A stretch of DNA of 64,000 bases from Streptomyces sp. 840.1. Lineage in GTDB: Bacteria; Actinomycetota; Actinomycetes; Streptomycetales; Streptomycetaceae. The notes beneath the pieces are model-generated. The model was given only the letters and a program-made list of their open reading frames with translations. It did not search any database and was not told the DNA's origin. Shown here one piece after another: positions 1 to 7,954 of this stretch. Positions within the stretch are counted from its first letter, which is position 1. Each line of letters opens with the position of its first letter. The DNA is taken from contig NZ_RJUU01000001.1 in assembly GCF_003751445.1 (NCBI RefSeq), positions 4,097,001 to 4,161,000 on the forward strand. The letters are read 5' to 3'. The position numbers and the translations under genes were made by a program.

Positions 1-604
1 GCCATGCGGTGCGGTACCGGTCGGTGGGTGCGGGGAGGACGGCCATCGGGCAGTCGTTCTCGTGCTGCTCGGGGCGGAGCCCCTCGCGGGAGTGGCACCG
101 GCAGGACGGGGCCCGGTCGGTGGCAGGCGGGGCGGCGGGCGTCTCGGTGGTGCCGAGGACCTGCCGGGCCACTGCCAGGGCCTGATCGAACGTGCTGAGC
201 TGAGCAATCACCTGGGCCTCCGACGCGTGCTTGACGATCTGCTCGTCGGTGTGGGCCCAGATGCGCGCCTCCTGCTCCAGCCAGTCAGCGACGGCGAGAC
301 CGACCCCGGGGTCCATCGCGGCGATGTACCGGCCATGCTGCGGGTCAACGGACGGCGGACGCGTCCGAGCACCGCGCGACCCGTGCAGCAGTCGCCGGCC
401 ACCCCGGCCGTCAGCGTCTGCGGTATCGACCGCGTCGAGGTAGCAGCTGCGGTCCGTCTGGGGCGGGTCGCCCGGCAGCACGCCGGGCTGGTACCGCACG
501 GCCCAGTGGGTGGTGGGGTAGCCCTCCTGGTCGGTGGATGCGGCCGTGGCCAGCTGCCGCAGCAGCGTGGCGGCGGTGCGGAGTTCATCGGCGGGCTGGG
601 GCAT
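1..604 (-). CDS. phage-type hypothetical protein, C-terminus beyond window edge
   Basis: The reading frame starts at ATG 604-602 (MPQPADELRTAATLLRQL) after a GAGGAG-like ribosome site and stays open to the window edge, so the C-terminus is missing. The visible 201 residues include an acidic, tryptophan-containing middle part (DWLEQEARIWAHTDEQIVKH) and a Cys-rich tail (CRCHSREGLRP). Proteins with this ADWLEQEA...HTDEQIV pattern are common, uncharacterised members of Streptomyces phage and ICE early regions (recalled, not searched). No function can be assigned. It is the last visible gene of the leftward operon. Confidence 0.65.
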   Translation of the reverse strand, partial: MPQPADELRTAATLLRQLATAASTDQEGYPTTHWAVRYQPGVLPGDPPQTDRSCYLDAVDTADADGRGGRRLLHGSRGARTRPPSVDPQHGRYIAAMDPGVGLAVADWLEQEARIWAHTDEQIVKHASEAQVIAQLSTFDQALAVARQVLGTTETPAAPPATDRAPSCRCHSREGLRPEQHENDCPMAVLPAPTDRYRTAW

Positions 605-684
605 TGGGGTCTCCTCGGGTGCGGGGTGGGGTGGGATGCTGGCGACGTGCCCGACCGGATAGCCCCCGGTCGGGCACGTCGCGG

Positions 685-945
685 TCACGGGTTGGTGGCG
701 GCTTCGGCGGTGGCGGCGTCGGCGATGACCTGCAGCCGGGCAATCAGCGCGGGCAGCTCGGCAAGCGGGAGGCTGCTGCCGTTCGGGTCGGTGCGGAAGT
801 ACAGGCCCGGGGTGCCGTCGTCGAAGCGGGCGGTGCTGATCAGCAGTCGGTCGCCGTCGACATCGGTGTGCTTGAACGCGGAGTCGTGGGGGACGGCGCC
901 CACGGGGGCCGGGCTGAGGATGGTGACGATCTCGGTGTGCGTCAT
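685..945 (-). CDS. small phage hypothetical protein (86 aa)
   Basis: Starts at ATG 945-943 behind a clear AGGAG six bases upstream. The ATG overlaps the stop of the upstream gene (ATGA), so translation is probably coupled. The protein is acidic and soluble, with a beta-rich segment (DGDRLLISTARFDDGTPGLYF) followed by a C-terminal helix (ALIARLQVIADAATAEAA). No catalytic motif or membrane segment is visible and I do not recognise a named family. Eighty bases separate its stop from the next gene. Confidence 0.6.
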   Translation of the reverse strand: MTHTEIVTILSPAPVGAVPHDSAFKHTDVDGDRLLISTARFDDGTPGLYFRTDPNGSSLPLAELPALIARLQVIADAATAEAATNP

Positions 946-1121
946 CAGGTGCTCCTGGTGGTCTGGGTCGCGCGCCATGTGGCGGTGCGGGTCTGGTGGA
1001 CGTCGGACCGGCGGGGCCGGGTCCCGGAGTGGCTGGTGCACAGCTGGCCGGGCTGGGAACCGCACGACGGGCACGGGACGGCGAGGGCCGGGAGACGGGC
1101 GGCGGTGGGCTGGTCGGTCAT
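945..1121 (-). CDS. small zinc-finger-like phage protein (58 aa)
   Basis: Fifty-eight residues beginning MTDQPTAARLPALAVPCPSC. It holds the pattern CPSCGSQPGQLC followed by H and R residues, which resembles the short CxxC...C...H zinc-binding modules common in actinophage early proteins. Both ends overlap neighbours by four bases (ATGA), placing it firmly inside the leftward operon. A similar Cys motif (PCPVETCRAAAKESC) occurs near the C-terminus of the gene ending at 1315. Metal binding is inferred from the motif only. Confidence 0.6.
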   Translation of the reverse strand: MTDQPTAARLPALAVPCPSCGSQPGQLCTSHSGTRPRRSDVHQTRTATWRATQTTRST

Positions 1122-1426
1122 CAGAGGCTCCAGAGGGTGGGTTGCAGGTGGGCGAGCGGGAGTTCGGTCTGCCCGGGTACGTGGTCGGCCGGCGGCGGGG
1201 TGGGGATGCGGGCGGCTGTGCGGCCCGTGGAGGCTCTGCGGCAGACGGGGCCGACACCAGCGGCTCGGGACCGCTCGGTGCGGAGGAGGCGACCGCAGAC
1301 ACGGCAGCACCGGGTTACGCGGCGGCCCCGGCTGCGTCGGTGCGGGAGGGGTGAGGCTGGCCGAGGCGGTGGCGGCGGCCGCCCTTCCCCGGCCGGGTGC
1401 ACGACTCCTTCGCCGCGGCCCGGCAT
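1121..1426 (-). CDS. DUF6011-like zinc-ribbon protein, start unresolved
   Basis: The C-terminal part contains TRCCRVCGRLLRTERSRAAG followed by VGPVCRR. This matches the CxxCGRxL...SRxxGxGPxC signature of small DUF6011-type actinobacterial and phage proteins (family knowledge, moderate certainty). Its stop overlaps the ATG of the next gene (ATGA). The conserved region begins within a few codons of the upstream stop at 1315, yet no ATG, GTG or TTG lies there in frame. The only in-frame ATG is at 1426, inside the upstream gene. The true start is therefore uncertain and may be a rare codon near 1310. Confidence 0.45.
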   Translation of the reverse strand: MPGRGEGVVHPAGEGRPPPPPRPASPLPHRRSRGRRVTRCCRVCGRLLRTERSRAAGVGPVCRRASTGRTAARIPTPPPADHVPGQTELPLAHLQPTLWSL

Positions 1427-1977
1427 GTCTCGACCGGACACGGGACGGCGAGCGCGTCGGGTCGGCCGGCCCGAATTGCGGTGGCACGGGCGGCGGCGGC
1501 CGGGCGGCAGTCGGCGAGCGCGTCGCGGACGGACGTGGGCAGGTAGTCCCCGAGAGCGGCCAGGCGGCGGGTGACTTCCTCGGCCGCGGGCCCGGACGTG
1601 ATCGCGGCGAGCGGGGTGGGTGCCTGCTGGCCGAGAGCTACGGCCTGGCGTTCGACGGCGAGGGCGTGCCGGTATCCGGCTTCGTCGTCGGGGTCGAGTT
1701 CGGGGTGTTCGGTGGGTTCGAACGTGCCGGTGTGCCGGGTGAGGCGGTCGCGGACGGTGGCGGCCCACCGGGTCGCGATGTTCGCGGGGAGGATCGGCCA
1801 CTGTGAGGTGGCGTAGTGCTGGTGCACGGCGGTGACGGCGTACTCGTACGGGACGTCGGCGAGGATGCCCGCCCACATGAGGATCTGGGCGCGCTGCTCG
1901 GTCGGGTCGTCGCGGCGGATGCGCGGGTCAGCGAGCGCGATCTGAGCGATCAGCTGCGGAATCTGGTCGGGGTTCAC
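1315..1977 (-). CDS. phage early protein with C-terminal Cys motif (220 aa)
   Basis: Starts at GTG 1977-1975, overlapping the upstream stop (GTGA). The N-terminal half is helical (LIAQIALADPRIRRDDPTEQ) and includes WAGILADVPYEYAVTAVHQH, a pattern seen in small proteins that follow the replication-initiator gene in Streptomyces phages. The C-terminus holds CPVETCRAAAKESCTRPGKG, a probable zinc-binding CxxxxC...C...H module. Its position just downstream of the HTH replication-type protein suggests a helicase-loader or replisome accessory role, but that is inference from context only. Confidence 0.6.
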   Translation of the reverse strand: MNPDQIPQLIAQIALADPRIRRDDPTEQRAQILMWAGILADVPYEYAVTAVHQHYATSQWPILPANIATRWAATVRDRLTRHTGTFEPTEHPELDPDDEAGYRHALAVERQAVALGQQAPTPLAAITSGPAAEEVTRRLAALGDYLPTSVRDALADCRPAAAARATAIRAGRPDALAVPCPVETCRAAAKESCTRPGKGGRRHRLGQPHPSRTDAAGAAA

Positions 1978-2924
1978 TGCTGTCCTCCTGCGCGGAGTTC
2001 GTCGGCGATGGCGGCCATCGATTCGAGGTATGAGGTGGTCTTGCTGGGTGGGCCCGCGGTGAGGGAGCGGGGGCCGGTGTACTGCGGGGCGTCCTGAAGG
2101 CCGGTCCAGCCGGCGAGGAAGTACCGGGCGCTGTAAGGGGTGTTCTTGGCGGCGGTCCAGGCGCGGGCGGCGTGGTCGACGAGGGCGGGGACTCCGACGC
2201 GGCGGACGGCGTCGCGGAGGGCGAGCCAGTCGGCGGGTTGGAAGGACCAGCTGACGTTCATCTGGCGGGCGGCCATGGCGTCGATGAGGGGTTGGACTTC
2301 TCCTCGTCCGCTCGTCGTTGCCAGGGCGGTGTCGGGCGTGTCCGACGAGGGGGTAGGGGGAGGAGGTACTTCCGTAGGAAGTACCTGGCTAGGCGTGGAT
2401 GTGGCTTGGGCAAGCGCAGCACCGTCAGCGGGCGTGCGGTGTGACAGGCCCCTCTGACCTGCTACGGAGCCTGAAAAAGCGGGTGCATTCCGAACCGGAT
2501 TCGGTTCGTTTTCGGCACCGTTTGTATCCTGAATGTTGTTCGATTCCGTACCGGAAACGGTGCGCTTTCGACTCTCGCGGCTCTTCGCGGCCCTCTCCGC
2601 AGCACCCTTCTTGTTCGCCTCGTGCTGGGCCCGGGTGGTGTTGCGGCCGCCCTCGAAGAAGTCGTGAATCATGTAGCCGCCGGCGGGCTGCGGGCACCGG
2701 GTGCAGTCGTGTCCGGCGCCGTGCCACAGACCGGCATCGATCAGCTTCTGCACCTGGGCCGGTGTGCCCTTGAAGGGCTTCACGATGTCCTTCGGGACGA
2801 ACCCTTCGAGGAGGTGCTGAGCGGAGTACGAGCCGCACCGCAGCCAGAGACCGAGCGCAGCGTTCCCGGCCCGCATGAACTTCGGGTGCGAGTGCGCGGC
2901 GTCATCGATCTTGAACCAGGGCAT
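1974..2924 (-). CDS. phage replication-type DNA-binding protein (316 aa)
   Basis: The N-terminus (MPWFKIDDAAHSHPKFMRAG) is the characteristic opening of actinophage helix-turn-helix replication proteins with a winged-helix, replisome-organiser-like domain. A CPQPAGGYMIHDFFEG segment follows, then a basic linker (ANKKGAAERAAKSRESRKR) and a low-complexity Pro/Ser/Thr stretch. The C-terminus is a helical domain containing W-rich motifs (WSFQPADWLALRDAVRRV, YSARYFLAGWTGL). The domain layout suits a replication initiator or organiser. ATG 2924 is chosen because the conserved start motif lies there; upstream in-frame sequence is Pro/Arg-rich shadow. Confidence 0.65.
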   Translation of the reverse strand: MPWFKIDDAAHSHPKFMRAGNAALGLWLRCGSYSAQHLLEGFVPKDIVKPFKGTPAQVQKLIDAGLWHGAGHDCTRCPQPAGGYMIHDFFEGGRNTTRAQHEANKKGAAERAAKSRESRKRTVSGTESNNIQDTNGAENEPNPVRNAPAFSGSVAGQRGLSHRTPADGAALAQATSTPSQVLPTEVPPPPTPSSDTPDTALATTSGRGEVQPLIDAMAARQMNVSWSFQPADWLALRDAVRRVGVPALVDHAARAWTAAKNTPYSARYFLAGWTGLQDAPQYTGPRSLTAGPPSKTTSYLESMAAIADELRAGGQQ

Positions 2925-2992
2925 GTGCGGCTTCTTCCGGTCGTGGTGGTGCGGGTGGTGGCCCGGGGCGCGGCGGCCCCGGGCCGGGCGGG

Positions 2993-3625
2993 TCAGGCGG
3001 AGGCGAGCGCCGCAGTGTCCTGGGGAGCCCTGAGCTCCCGGGCGTAGGCGGCGCGGGCCTCGCGACACTCCTCGCACGGCTCTTCGCCGCGGCGCTTGTG
3101 GGCCTGCCACGCACCCGGGGTGCCATGCCGCTGCCGGCGGCCGACGGCGTCGAGGAGGTGGCCGGGGGTGATGCAGCCCGGGTGTCCGCACTCGACGGTC
3201 ACCGGGCCGTCCGGTGCTTTGCCGTGGGTGACGTGCCAGGCCAGTTGGGCGGGCGTGTAGCAGTCGCCGTTGATGGTGATGGGGCTGGAACCGGTCCAGT
3301 CGGTGTGGCCGCCGGTGGCGGGCACGGAGCGTTCCGCGAGGACGCTGGCGAGGGTGCGCGGCTGGTGGGCGGTTGCCCCGCCGGTGGTCTTGCGGCGGTG
3401 GATGCGGCGCCGCTCCCGCTCGTCGAGGCCGCCCCACACCCCGGAGTCCTGCCGGGTCTCCAGCGCCCAGGACAGGCACTGGTCCATGACGGGGCAGGCG
3501 TGGCAGATCCGCTTGGCGTCGGCGGTCTGCTGCTGTGCGGCCGGGTACTCGCCGACGGCGAAGAAGATTTCCGGGTCGGGGGCGGTGCGGCATGCTGCGT
3601 CCGCGTGCCAGGTGGTGGGCTTCAC
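2993..3625 (-). CDS. WhiB-like protein with C-terminal HNH-like domain
   Basis: Residues 1-80 form a WhiB domain: Cys12, Cys41, Cys44 and Cys50 are the four iron-sulfur ligands, followed by the GVWGG turn (62-66) and a basic ERRRIHRR tail that binds DNA. Unlike ordinary WhiB proteins of about 80-130 residues, this one is 210 residues. The extension holds WHVTHGKAPDGPVTVECGHP then GCITPGHLLDA, resembling the C...H zinc-finger core of HNH_3-type endonucleases, then a PCEECREARAAY Cys motif. GTG 3625 follows GGGGGA and overlaps the upstream stop. WhiB proteins redirect SigA or host WhiB functions. Nuclease activity of the tail is only a possibility. Confidence 0.75.
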   Translation of the reverse strand: MKPTTWHADAACRTAPDPEIFFAVGEYPAAQQQTADAKRICHACPVMDQCLSWALETRQDSGVWGGLDERERRRIHRRKTTGGATAHQPRTLASVLAERSVPATGGHTDWTGSSPITINGDCYTPAQLAWHVTHGKAPDGPVTVECGHPGCITPGHLLDAVGRRQRHGTPGAWQAHKRRGEEPCEECREARAAYARELRAPQDTAALASA

Positions 3626-3816
3626 TGGTCCCCCTTGTGGGTGTGGCAGTCGGTGCACTCCCAGCCGTGGCCGGCGGGGGTGTGGCGGCGGGTGAGGTGG
3701 GCGCACGCGGTGGTTTCACAGACCAGCCAGCGGGCGCCGTCGAGGACGCCGTGCGGGGTGAACGTCGCGGTGGCGGCCGGGGCCGGGCGGCGGCGCAGGA
3801 AGGCGAGCAGCTTCAC
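3622..3816 (-). CDS. small Cys-rich phage protein (64 aa)
   Basis: GTG 3816 start overlapping the stop of the upstream gene, and a GTGA overlap with the WhiB fusion downstream. The basic N-terminus (VKLLAFLRRRPAPA) precedes a segment with CETTAC...H...H...CTDC, which could bind one zinc ion. Proteins of this type, with WLVCETTACAHLTRRHTPAG-like sequence, recur in Streptomyces mobile elements without known function. Confidence 0.55.
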   Translation of the reverse strand: MKLLAFLRRRPAPAATATFTPHGVLDGARWLVCETTACAHLTRRHTPAGHGWECTDCHTHKGDQ

Positions 3817-4217
3817 GGCTTCACCACCGCCGTCGGGCGGGGCTTGTCGGAGCGGCGCTCCTGCCAGTGCACGCCGAGGTGCAGCGCCGGATCGTCGAGG
3901 CCGACCGCCGTGTCGTACGCGGCCTGCAGCAGGGCGAGGCGGCCGACGAGGCGCGCCTCGTGGTCCCGGTAGCGGGCGCAGGCGCGGAGGGCTCGGTGGA
4001 GGCGGGCCACCGTCCGGGCCTGCCCGATGACGGCGAGGACGTGCGCGCGGGACCGGTCCTCGTCGCGGCCGGTGAGGCGGTCGGCCAGCTGGGCGTTGTG
4101 CCGGGAGCTGTACCGCAGTCCGCGCGCTTCGTCCTCGAGCTCGGCGATACGGGCGGCCCGGCCCGCGGCCAGCTGCTCCAGCTCGGTGATGCGGCGCTGC
4201 TTCCGTCCGAACATCAC
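3813..4217 (-). CDS. coiled-coil phage protein (about 134 aa)
   Basis: The N-terminal 60 residues are heptad-rich (RRITELEQLAAGRAARIAEL) and should form a coiled coil; the rest is helical and Arg/Ala/Leu rich. Start is GTG 4217 or the immediately following ATG 4214; GAGGAGG lies just upstream and the start overlaps the previous stop. The C-terminus ends in GVHWQERRSDKPRPTAVVKP. No enzymatic motif is visible. It is probably a structural or oligomerising partner in the early operon. Confidence 0.55.
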   Translation of the reverse strand: MMFGRKQRRITELEQLAAGRAARIAELEDEARGLRYSSRHNAQLADRLTGRDEDRSRAHVLAVIGQARTVARLHRALRACARYRDHEARLVGRLALLQAAYDTAVGLDDPALHLGVHWQERRSDKPRPTAVVKP

Positions 4218-4864
4218 GCCTCCTCGTCGTCGTTGAGGAGCGACGGCACGAGTTCCATGCCCTGCCAGTTGTCGACGCCCGCCGCTTCCATGGCGCTGAG
4301 CAAGGCGTCCCGCTTCTCCAACGTGGCCAGACGGGCGTGAAGGCCGGCATCGGATGCGACGCCCGTACCGGGCAGCGACAGGTGTCCGAGTGCTCCGGAC
4401 CGCCAGGCTTCAGCGATCAACTCGGCCCCGTCCTTCGTCGGCCGCACCGAGTGCGTCACCGATCGCGTCGCCCGGATCTCGACCCCCGGCACCGCTTCCA
4501 CCACCCCCGTCTCCTTGTCGGACACCTCGGCCGTGCCAGCTGCGGTCATCTCAGCGAGGAGCCCGGTTGCGTACGCGGGCCGGACCTCGGTGACGAGGCG
4601 GGTAACGGCGTTGTGCGGGGAGTTGACCTGCACCCACTTCAGGAAGGCGTCCGGGTCGACGATCACGGCGGCGGGCTTCGAGGTGGTGCGGCTGATCGTG
4701 GCGACCTTCCTCCCGTTGGGGAGTTCGGCCTCTACGCGGGAGGCGCCGGAGTCGGTGAGGGCTTTCTGCATGTCGGCCTTCACGACCTTCAGGCGGTCGA
4801 GGATGGTGTCGGCGAGGGTCTTCAGCGCGGCCTCTTCGAGGGCCAGTTGCTGCATGTCGTTCAT
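4214..4864 (-). CDS. RecT-associated phage protein (216 aa)
   Basis: ATG 4864 follows AAGGAG at good spacing. The protein begins MNDMQQLALEEAALKTLADT, is helical at first, then carries ELPNGRKVATISR and a Val/Thr-rich central part, ending LSAMEAAGVDNWQGMEL. Genes of this type directly follow recT in many actinophage recombination modules, suggesting a role linked to recombination or nuclease inhibition. That link rests on synteny recalled from the family, not on a catalytic motif. It lies 58 bases downstream of recT in the same operon. Confidence 0.6.
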   Translation of the reverse strand: MNDMQQLALEEAALKTLADTILDRLKVVKADMQKALTDSGASRVEAELPNGRKVATISRTTSKPAAVIVDPDAFLKWVQVNSPHNAVTRLVTEVRPAYATGLLAEMTAAGTAEVSDKETGVVEAVPGVEIRATRSVTHSVRPTKDGAELIAEAWRSGALGHLSLPGTGVASDAGLHARLATLEKRDALLSAMEAAGVDNWQGMELVPSLLNDDEEA

Positions 4865-4922
4865 GGGATGCTCCTTGGTGGGGCGCCGCAGGTTCGGGCC
4901 GCGGCGCCCCCGGTAGCGGGTG

Positions 4923-6023
4923 TCAGGCGGCGGGGCGGATCTGTGCGGCGAGCGCCCGGATCGCGTCGGTGGGGGCGTCGGCGAGGGGCATGCCGAGGGC
5001 CTGCACGACGCCGGTGTCGAAGTCCTCCAGCTGTGCGGCCTGGGCGGCGGCGCGGAGTTCGGCGACGGCGTCGGCGTAGTCGTCCTCGGGGGTGGGGACG
5101 ACCTCGCCGTCCACCACCTCGTCGTCCGTTGGGCCGGTGCGGTAGCCGTCGTCGGCGGCAGCCGGTTCGAGGGTCGGCTCGGGCGTGGGTGCCGGGTTGC
5201 GGTGGGCCAGGGCCTTCCCGACCTCAGCGATCTGCGCCAGGTACTCCGGCACGGCCCCGTCCTGCGCGGCCTCGCGGTAGATCCGGCGCACCTCGTCGGC
5301 GTCGGCCGCGCCGTACGCCTCGTGGAGATAGTCACGGCCTTGCGCGGCGGTCTGCGGCGTGGCCCACGGGTCGCCCTCGCCCGGCTTCACCCTCCGCAGG
5401 TGCCGCTCGTCCGCCGGGTTGTCCGCCTGCGCCATCTCCTCAGCCGTATACACCCCGGCCAAGTCGTGCGGGAACGCCATCCTCAGCGCGAGCGCCTCGG
5501 CGCACTTCGCCGTCATCGTCGTGGGCATCTTCACCCACAGTCCCGACGGCTCCCCGCCCTTCTTCGTCTGGACGTACTCCGAGTACCGGGCCACAGCGGA
5601 GAACCGCATCCCGTTCCGGATCACCGTCACCTTCGCGGCGGCCGGCGGCTTGTCGTCCAACCACACGTCCCGCCACTTCCCGGACGGGTCGCACCACAGG
5701 GTGTCGTCGTAGCCGAGGGCGTGCCCGGCGTCGGCCGCCGCGCGGTGCGCGATGACTCGGTAGCCGTCGATGCTGGTCTGCGGGGTGTACACCTTGCGCT
5801 GCTGCTGCCCGTTCCACCGGCCGATGAGGTAGATCTGCCGGGAGAAGGGGTCCAGGCGGGTGCGCTGGCACAGGTGGAGGAACGCGGACAGTTCGGCGGG
5901 GGCCACCTGGTTGTCGATGCCGGACTGCTGGAGGACCGCAGCCTGGTCCGGAGTCCATGCGGTCTGCTCGGGGCGGATGGCGAGGCTGCCGCCCCCCGTC
6001 GTGGCGATGTCGGTCGTGGTCAT
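4923..6023 (-). CDS. recT: RecT/Bet-type single-strand annealing protein
   Basis: The 366-residue protein contains the Bet/RecT core: [20 protein letters not shown], then [23 protein letters not shown], and [20 protein letters not shown] followed by RMAFP. These are the conserved landmarks of phage Bet proteins, which anneal complementary single strands during phage recombination. The last 130 residues are acidic and Pro/Glu rich, as in other actinophage homologues. ATG 6023 follows GGAG and overlaps the upstream stop (ATGA). No exonuclease partner is visible in the window; it may be encoded left of the edge or supplied by the host. Confidence 0.85.
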   Translation of the reverse strand: MTTTDIATTGGGSLAIRPEQTAWTPDQAAVLQQSGIDNQVAPAELSAFLHLCQRTRLDPFSRQIYLIGRWNGQQQRKVYTPQTSIDGYRVIAHRAAADAGHALGYDDTLWCDPSGKWRDVWLDDKPPAAAKVTVIRNGMRFSAVARYSEYVQTKKGGEPSGLWVKMPTTMTAKCAEALALRMAFPHDLAGVYTAEEMAQADNPADERHLRRVKPGEGDPWATPQTAAQGRDYLHEAYGAADADEVRRIYREAAQDGAVPEYLAQIAEVGKALAHRNPAPTPEPTLEPAAADDGYRTGPTDDEVVDGEVVPTPEDDYADAVAELRAAAQAAQLEDFDTGVVQALGMPLADAPTDAIRALAAQIRPAA

Positions 6024-6241
6024 GCGATGGCTCCGATCAGGGCGGACCCGCCCTCGTACAGGCCCCACCACAGGCCGCCAGCAGCGGCAAGGAGGATGGG
6101 TGCGGTGATGGCGCAGGACATGCCGGCGGCGGGCTCCTGATCGAAGGAGCGGCGGTCGGCAACCTCGCGGGCGCTGCGGCCCATGCCGTCCTGGCGGGGG
6201 CGGCGCCACGTCCCCGCGAACGTGCTGTCGCGGTCAGCCAC
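6020..6241 (-). CDS. small membrane protein (73 aa)
   Basis: GTG 6241 lies inside the last codons of the upstream gene, and the stop overlaps the recT start (ATGA). A hydrophilic N-terminus ([20 protein letters not shown]) precedes one hydrophobic segment ([20 protein letters not shown]) long enough to span the membrane. No family recognised. Confidence 0.5.
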   Translation of the reverse strand: MADRDSTFAGTWRRPRQDGMGRSAREVADRRSFDQEPAAGMSCAITAPILLAAAGGLWWGLYEGGSALIGAIA

Positions 6242-6467
6242 GGGGCACCACCCGGTTGAGGTGGTAGATGCGGCGGCCGGGGTCGGTGTCGTCGAGGACG
6301 AGCAGCCCCTGTCGGGCCAGCAGCGCAAGGTCGTTCTTCGAGGTCCGCCGGTATGGGGCCGCGTAGCCGTGCGCCCGGTACAGCTGCTGCACCATGCGGG
6401 TCGTCCACACCCCGTCGTAGTCCCGGACCGCGCGACGCAGCAGAGCCAGACGATCAGCGGCGCTCAC
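6234..6467 (-). CDS. winged-helix-like phage protein (77 aa)
   Basis: GTG 6467 overlaps the upstream stop (GTGA). The sequence SAADRLALLRRAVRDYDG, then TTRMVQQLYRAHGYAAP and SKNDLALLARQGLLVLDD, reads as helix-turn-helix followed by a wing. It resembles short winged-helix proteins found in Streptomyces phages and ICEs. DNA binding is likely but unproven. Confidence 0.55.
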   Translation of the reverse strand: MSAADRLALLRRAVRDYDGVWTTRMVQQLYRAHGYAAPYRRTSKNDLALLARQGLLVLDDTDPGRRIYHLNRVVPRG

Positions 6468-7219
6468 ACGGCACCGCCCGTCGCGGCGCGGCCGTCGAAC
6501 TTGGCCAGGTCCCAGTCGTCCACGTGGTAGGCGTACGGCTCCCACTCGCCCCGCCAGTGCCGCCAGCCCAGGGCAGTCAGTTCGCCGTTATCCGGGTGGG
6601 TGGTGACCGTGTCGCAGCGGAACCGCCACTCGGGGTCCGTGTCCGAGTACGTGTAGCCGGGCTGGAAGAAGTCCGGTGCAAGGAGCGGCTGCTGGCCGGT
6701 CAGACTGCGCAGGTACTCCAGCGCACCCCTGTCGCCGTCGTCGAACTCGTCGGCGCGCGTAGCCATCTGGTCAGCGGCCAGCTTCAGCGCGAACGTGAGG
6801 AGCTGTCGCTCCATGGCGTTGAGCTCAACGGTCGGCACGAGCCACCCAGCAACCTTCGCCCGGGTCTCTGCGTCCAGCAGCAGCGCCACCGGACGGCCGT
6901 CGGCGGCGATGCAACCGACCGTGAGCAGCTGCTCGTCCTCCGGGGCGGGCTCCATCGCCACGTCGAACCGAGACACGACCAGCGGATCGGCGACAGGTTC
7001 GCCGGTGGCGTCGATGTCGACGTCGTCGTCGTACCCGGCGACCTCCCAACGCACCGCCTGGCGGTTCCACACCACGGACCACGTGCGGTGGTCGGTGAGG
7101 GTCCCGTCGAGGTCGATGCCGACGGGCATCCCGGCGGTCTCGGCGGCGTTCAGGGCGTCGGCAATGGCCACCCAGTACTGGCGCTCGGTGCGCGGGATGA
7201 AGGTCTGGTCAGCGGGCAT
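6464..7219 (-). CDS. conserved phage hypothetical protein (251 aa)
   Basis: Begins MPADQTFIPRTERQYWVAIA and contains GIDLDGTLTDHRTWSVVWN. The GIDLDGTLTD segment superficially resembles a HAD aspartate loop, but the downstream HAD motifs are not evident. It then has WEVAGYDDDVDIDATGEPVA and a C-terminal Trp-rich part (LGWRHWRGEWEPYAYHVDDW). Proteins with this composition occur in actinophage early operons with unknown function. Start ATG 7219 overlaps the end of the upstream membrane-protein gene by 11 bases. Confidence 0.55.
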   Translation of the reverse strand: MPADQTFIPRTERQYWVAIADALNAAETAGMPVGIDLDGTLTDHRTWSVVWNRQAVRWEVAGYDDDVDIDATGEPVADPLVVSRFDVAMEPAPEDEQLLTVGCIAADGRPVALLLDAETRAKVAGWLVPTVELNAMERQLLTFALKLAADQMATRADEFDDGDRGALEYLRSLTGQQPLLAPDFFQPGYTYSDTDPEWRFRCDTVTTHPDNGELTALGWRHWRGEWEPYAYHVDDWDLAKFDGRAATGGAV

Positions 7220-7388
7220 TGGTGCCTCCGAGGGTGAGCATCAGGAGCGCGGCAGTGGTGAGGGGCAGGGTGCGAACCCAGGCCGGGAGGACGTGCTCCG
7301 GCATGTCCGCATCCACCAGAGCGAGGAAGGGCACGAGGCTCGCCGCGTACAGGGCGACCGAGCCACACGCGAAGCGGAGAACCGTCAC
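7209..7388 (-). CDS. small two-TM membrane protein (59 aa)
   Basis: GTG 7388 overlaps the upstream stop. Two hydrophobic stretches (FACGSVALYAASLVPFLALV and LPLTTAALLMLTLGG) separated by a short polar loop (ADMPEHVLPAWVR) suggest a small integral membrane protein. No family recognised. Confidence 0.5.
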   Translation of the reverse strand: MTVLRFACGSVALYAASLVPFLALVDADMPEHVLPAWVRTLPLTTAALLMLTLGGTNAR

Positions 7389-7954
7389 GACGTCACCGCC
7401 AGCACCGAGCACCCGCAGGTGTGCGGGCAGCGGCCGCAGTCCTCGCACACCTGGTGCGGGCAGTGGCCACAGGCGAGCAGCCGGGACAACGGCGTGGTGC
7501 AGTCGTGCGCGGTGGTCGTCTCGGGTCGGTCGCGCTCGATGCGGCGCGCCTGCTCCTCGGTCAACACCGGGCGCTCGTCCGCGAGGTGCTCCAGCACGTG
7601 GTCCAGCGGGTCCAGCAGGTGCCGCTGCTCCGCACGGGCACCGATCCGGGACAGCGTGGCCTCAAGCTCGGCAATCCGTCGGGCCAACGTCCGGTTGTCG
7701 TTCTCGGTCTGAAGCCGCTCCAGATCCGCCCGCTCCACCCGGAGCAGCAATTCCTCGTTCGTCGCGAAGACAGAGTTCCGCTGGTCCCGGAAGGCGTCCC
7801 GCTGCCGCAGCAACTCCAGCTGCTCGGCCGCCGACTCCGGGGACTGGAGCAGGCCCGCCGCCTCCAACGCCGCCGCGATCCCCGTCGCGGTCTGCCGCGT
7901 CTTCATCGCCGCGAACACCACACCCGCAGCAGCCGACACCCGGCGCGCGTTCAC
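7385..7954 (-). CDS. coiled-coil protein with C-terminal Cys cluster (189 aa)
   Basis: GTG 7954 start. After an Ala-rich N-terminus there is a long charged coiled-coil region (LELLRQRDAFRDQRNSVFAT through LQTENDNRTLARRIAELEAT). The C-terminus holds a Cys/His cluster, CGHCPHQVCEDCGRCPHTCG, able to bind zinc. Proteins of this architecture are frequent in Streptomyces phages. Function unknown. It overlaps both neighbours by four bases. Confidence 0.55.
   Translation of the reverse strand: MNARRVSAAAGVVFAAMKTRQTATGIAAALEAAGLLQSPESAAEQLELLRQRDAFRDQRNSVFATNEELLLRVERADLERLQTENDNRTLARRIAELEATLSRIGARAEQRHLLDPLDHVLEHLADERPVLTEEQARRIERDRPETTTAHDCTTPLSRLLACGHCPHQVCEDCGRCPHTCGCSVLAVTS

Noticed and set aside
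6464..7219. HAD phosphatase call from GIDLDGTLTD
   Set aside because: Downstream HAD motifs II-IV are not visible and the second Asp context is wrong for a catalytic HAD loop.
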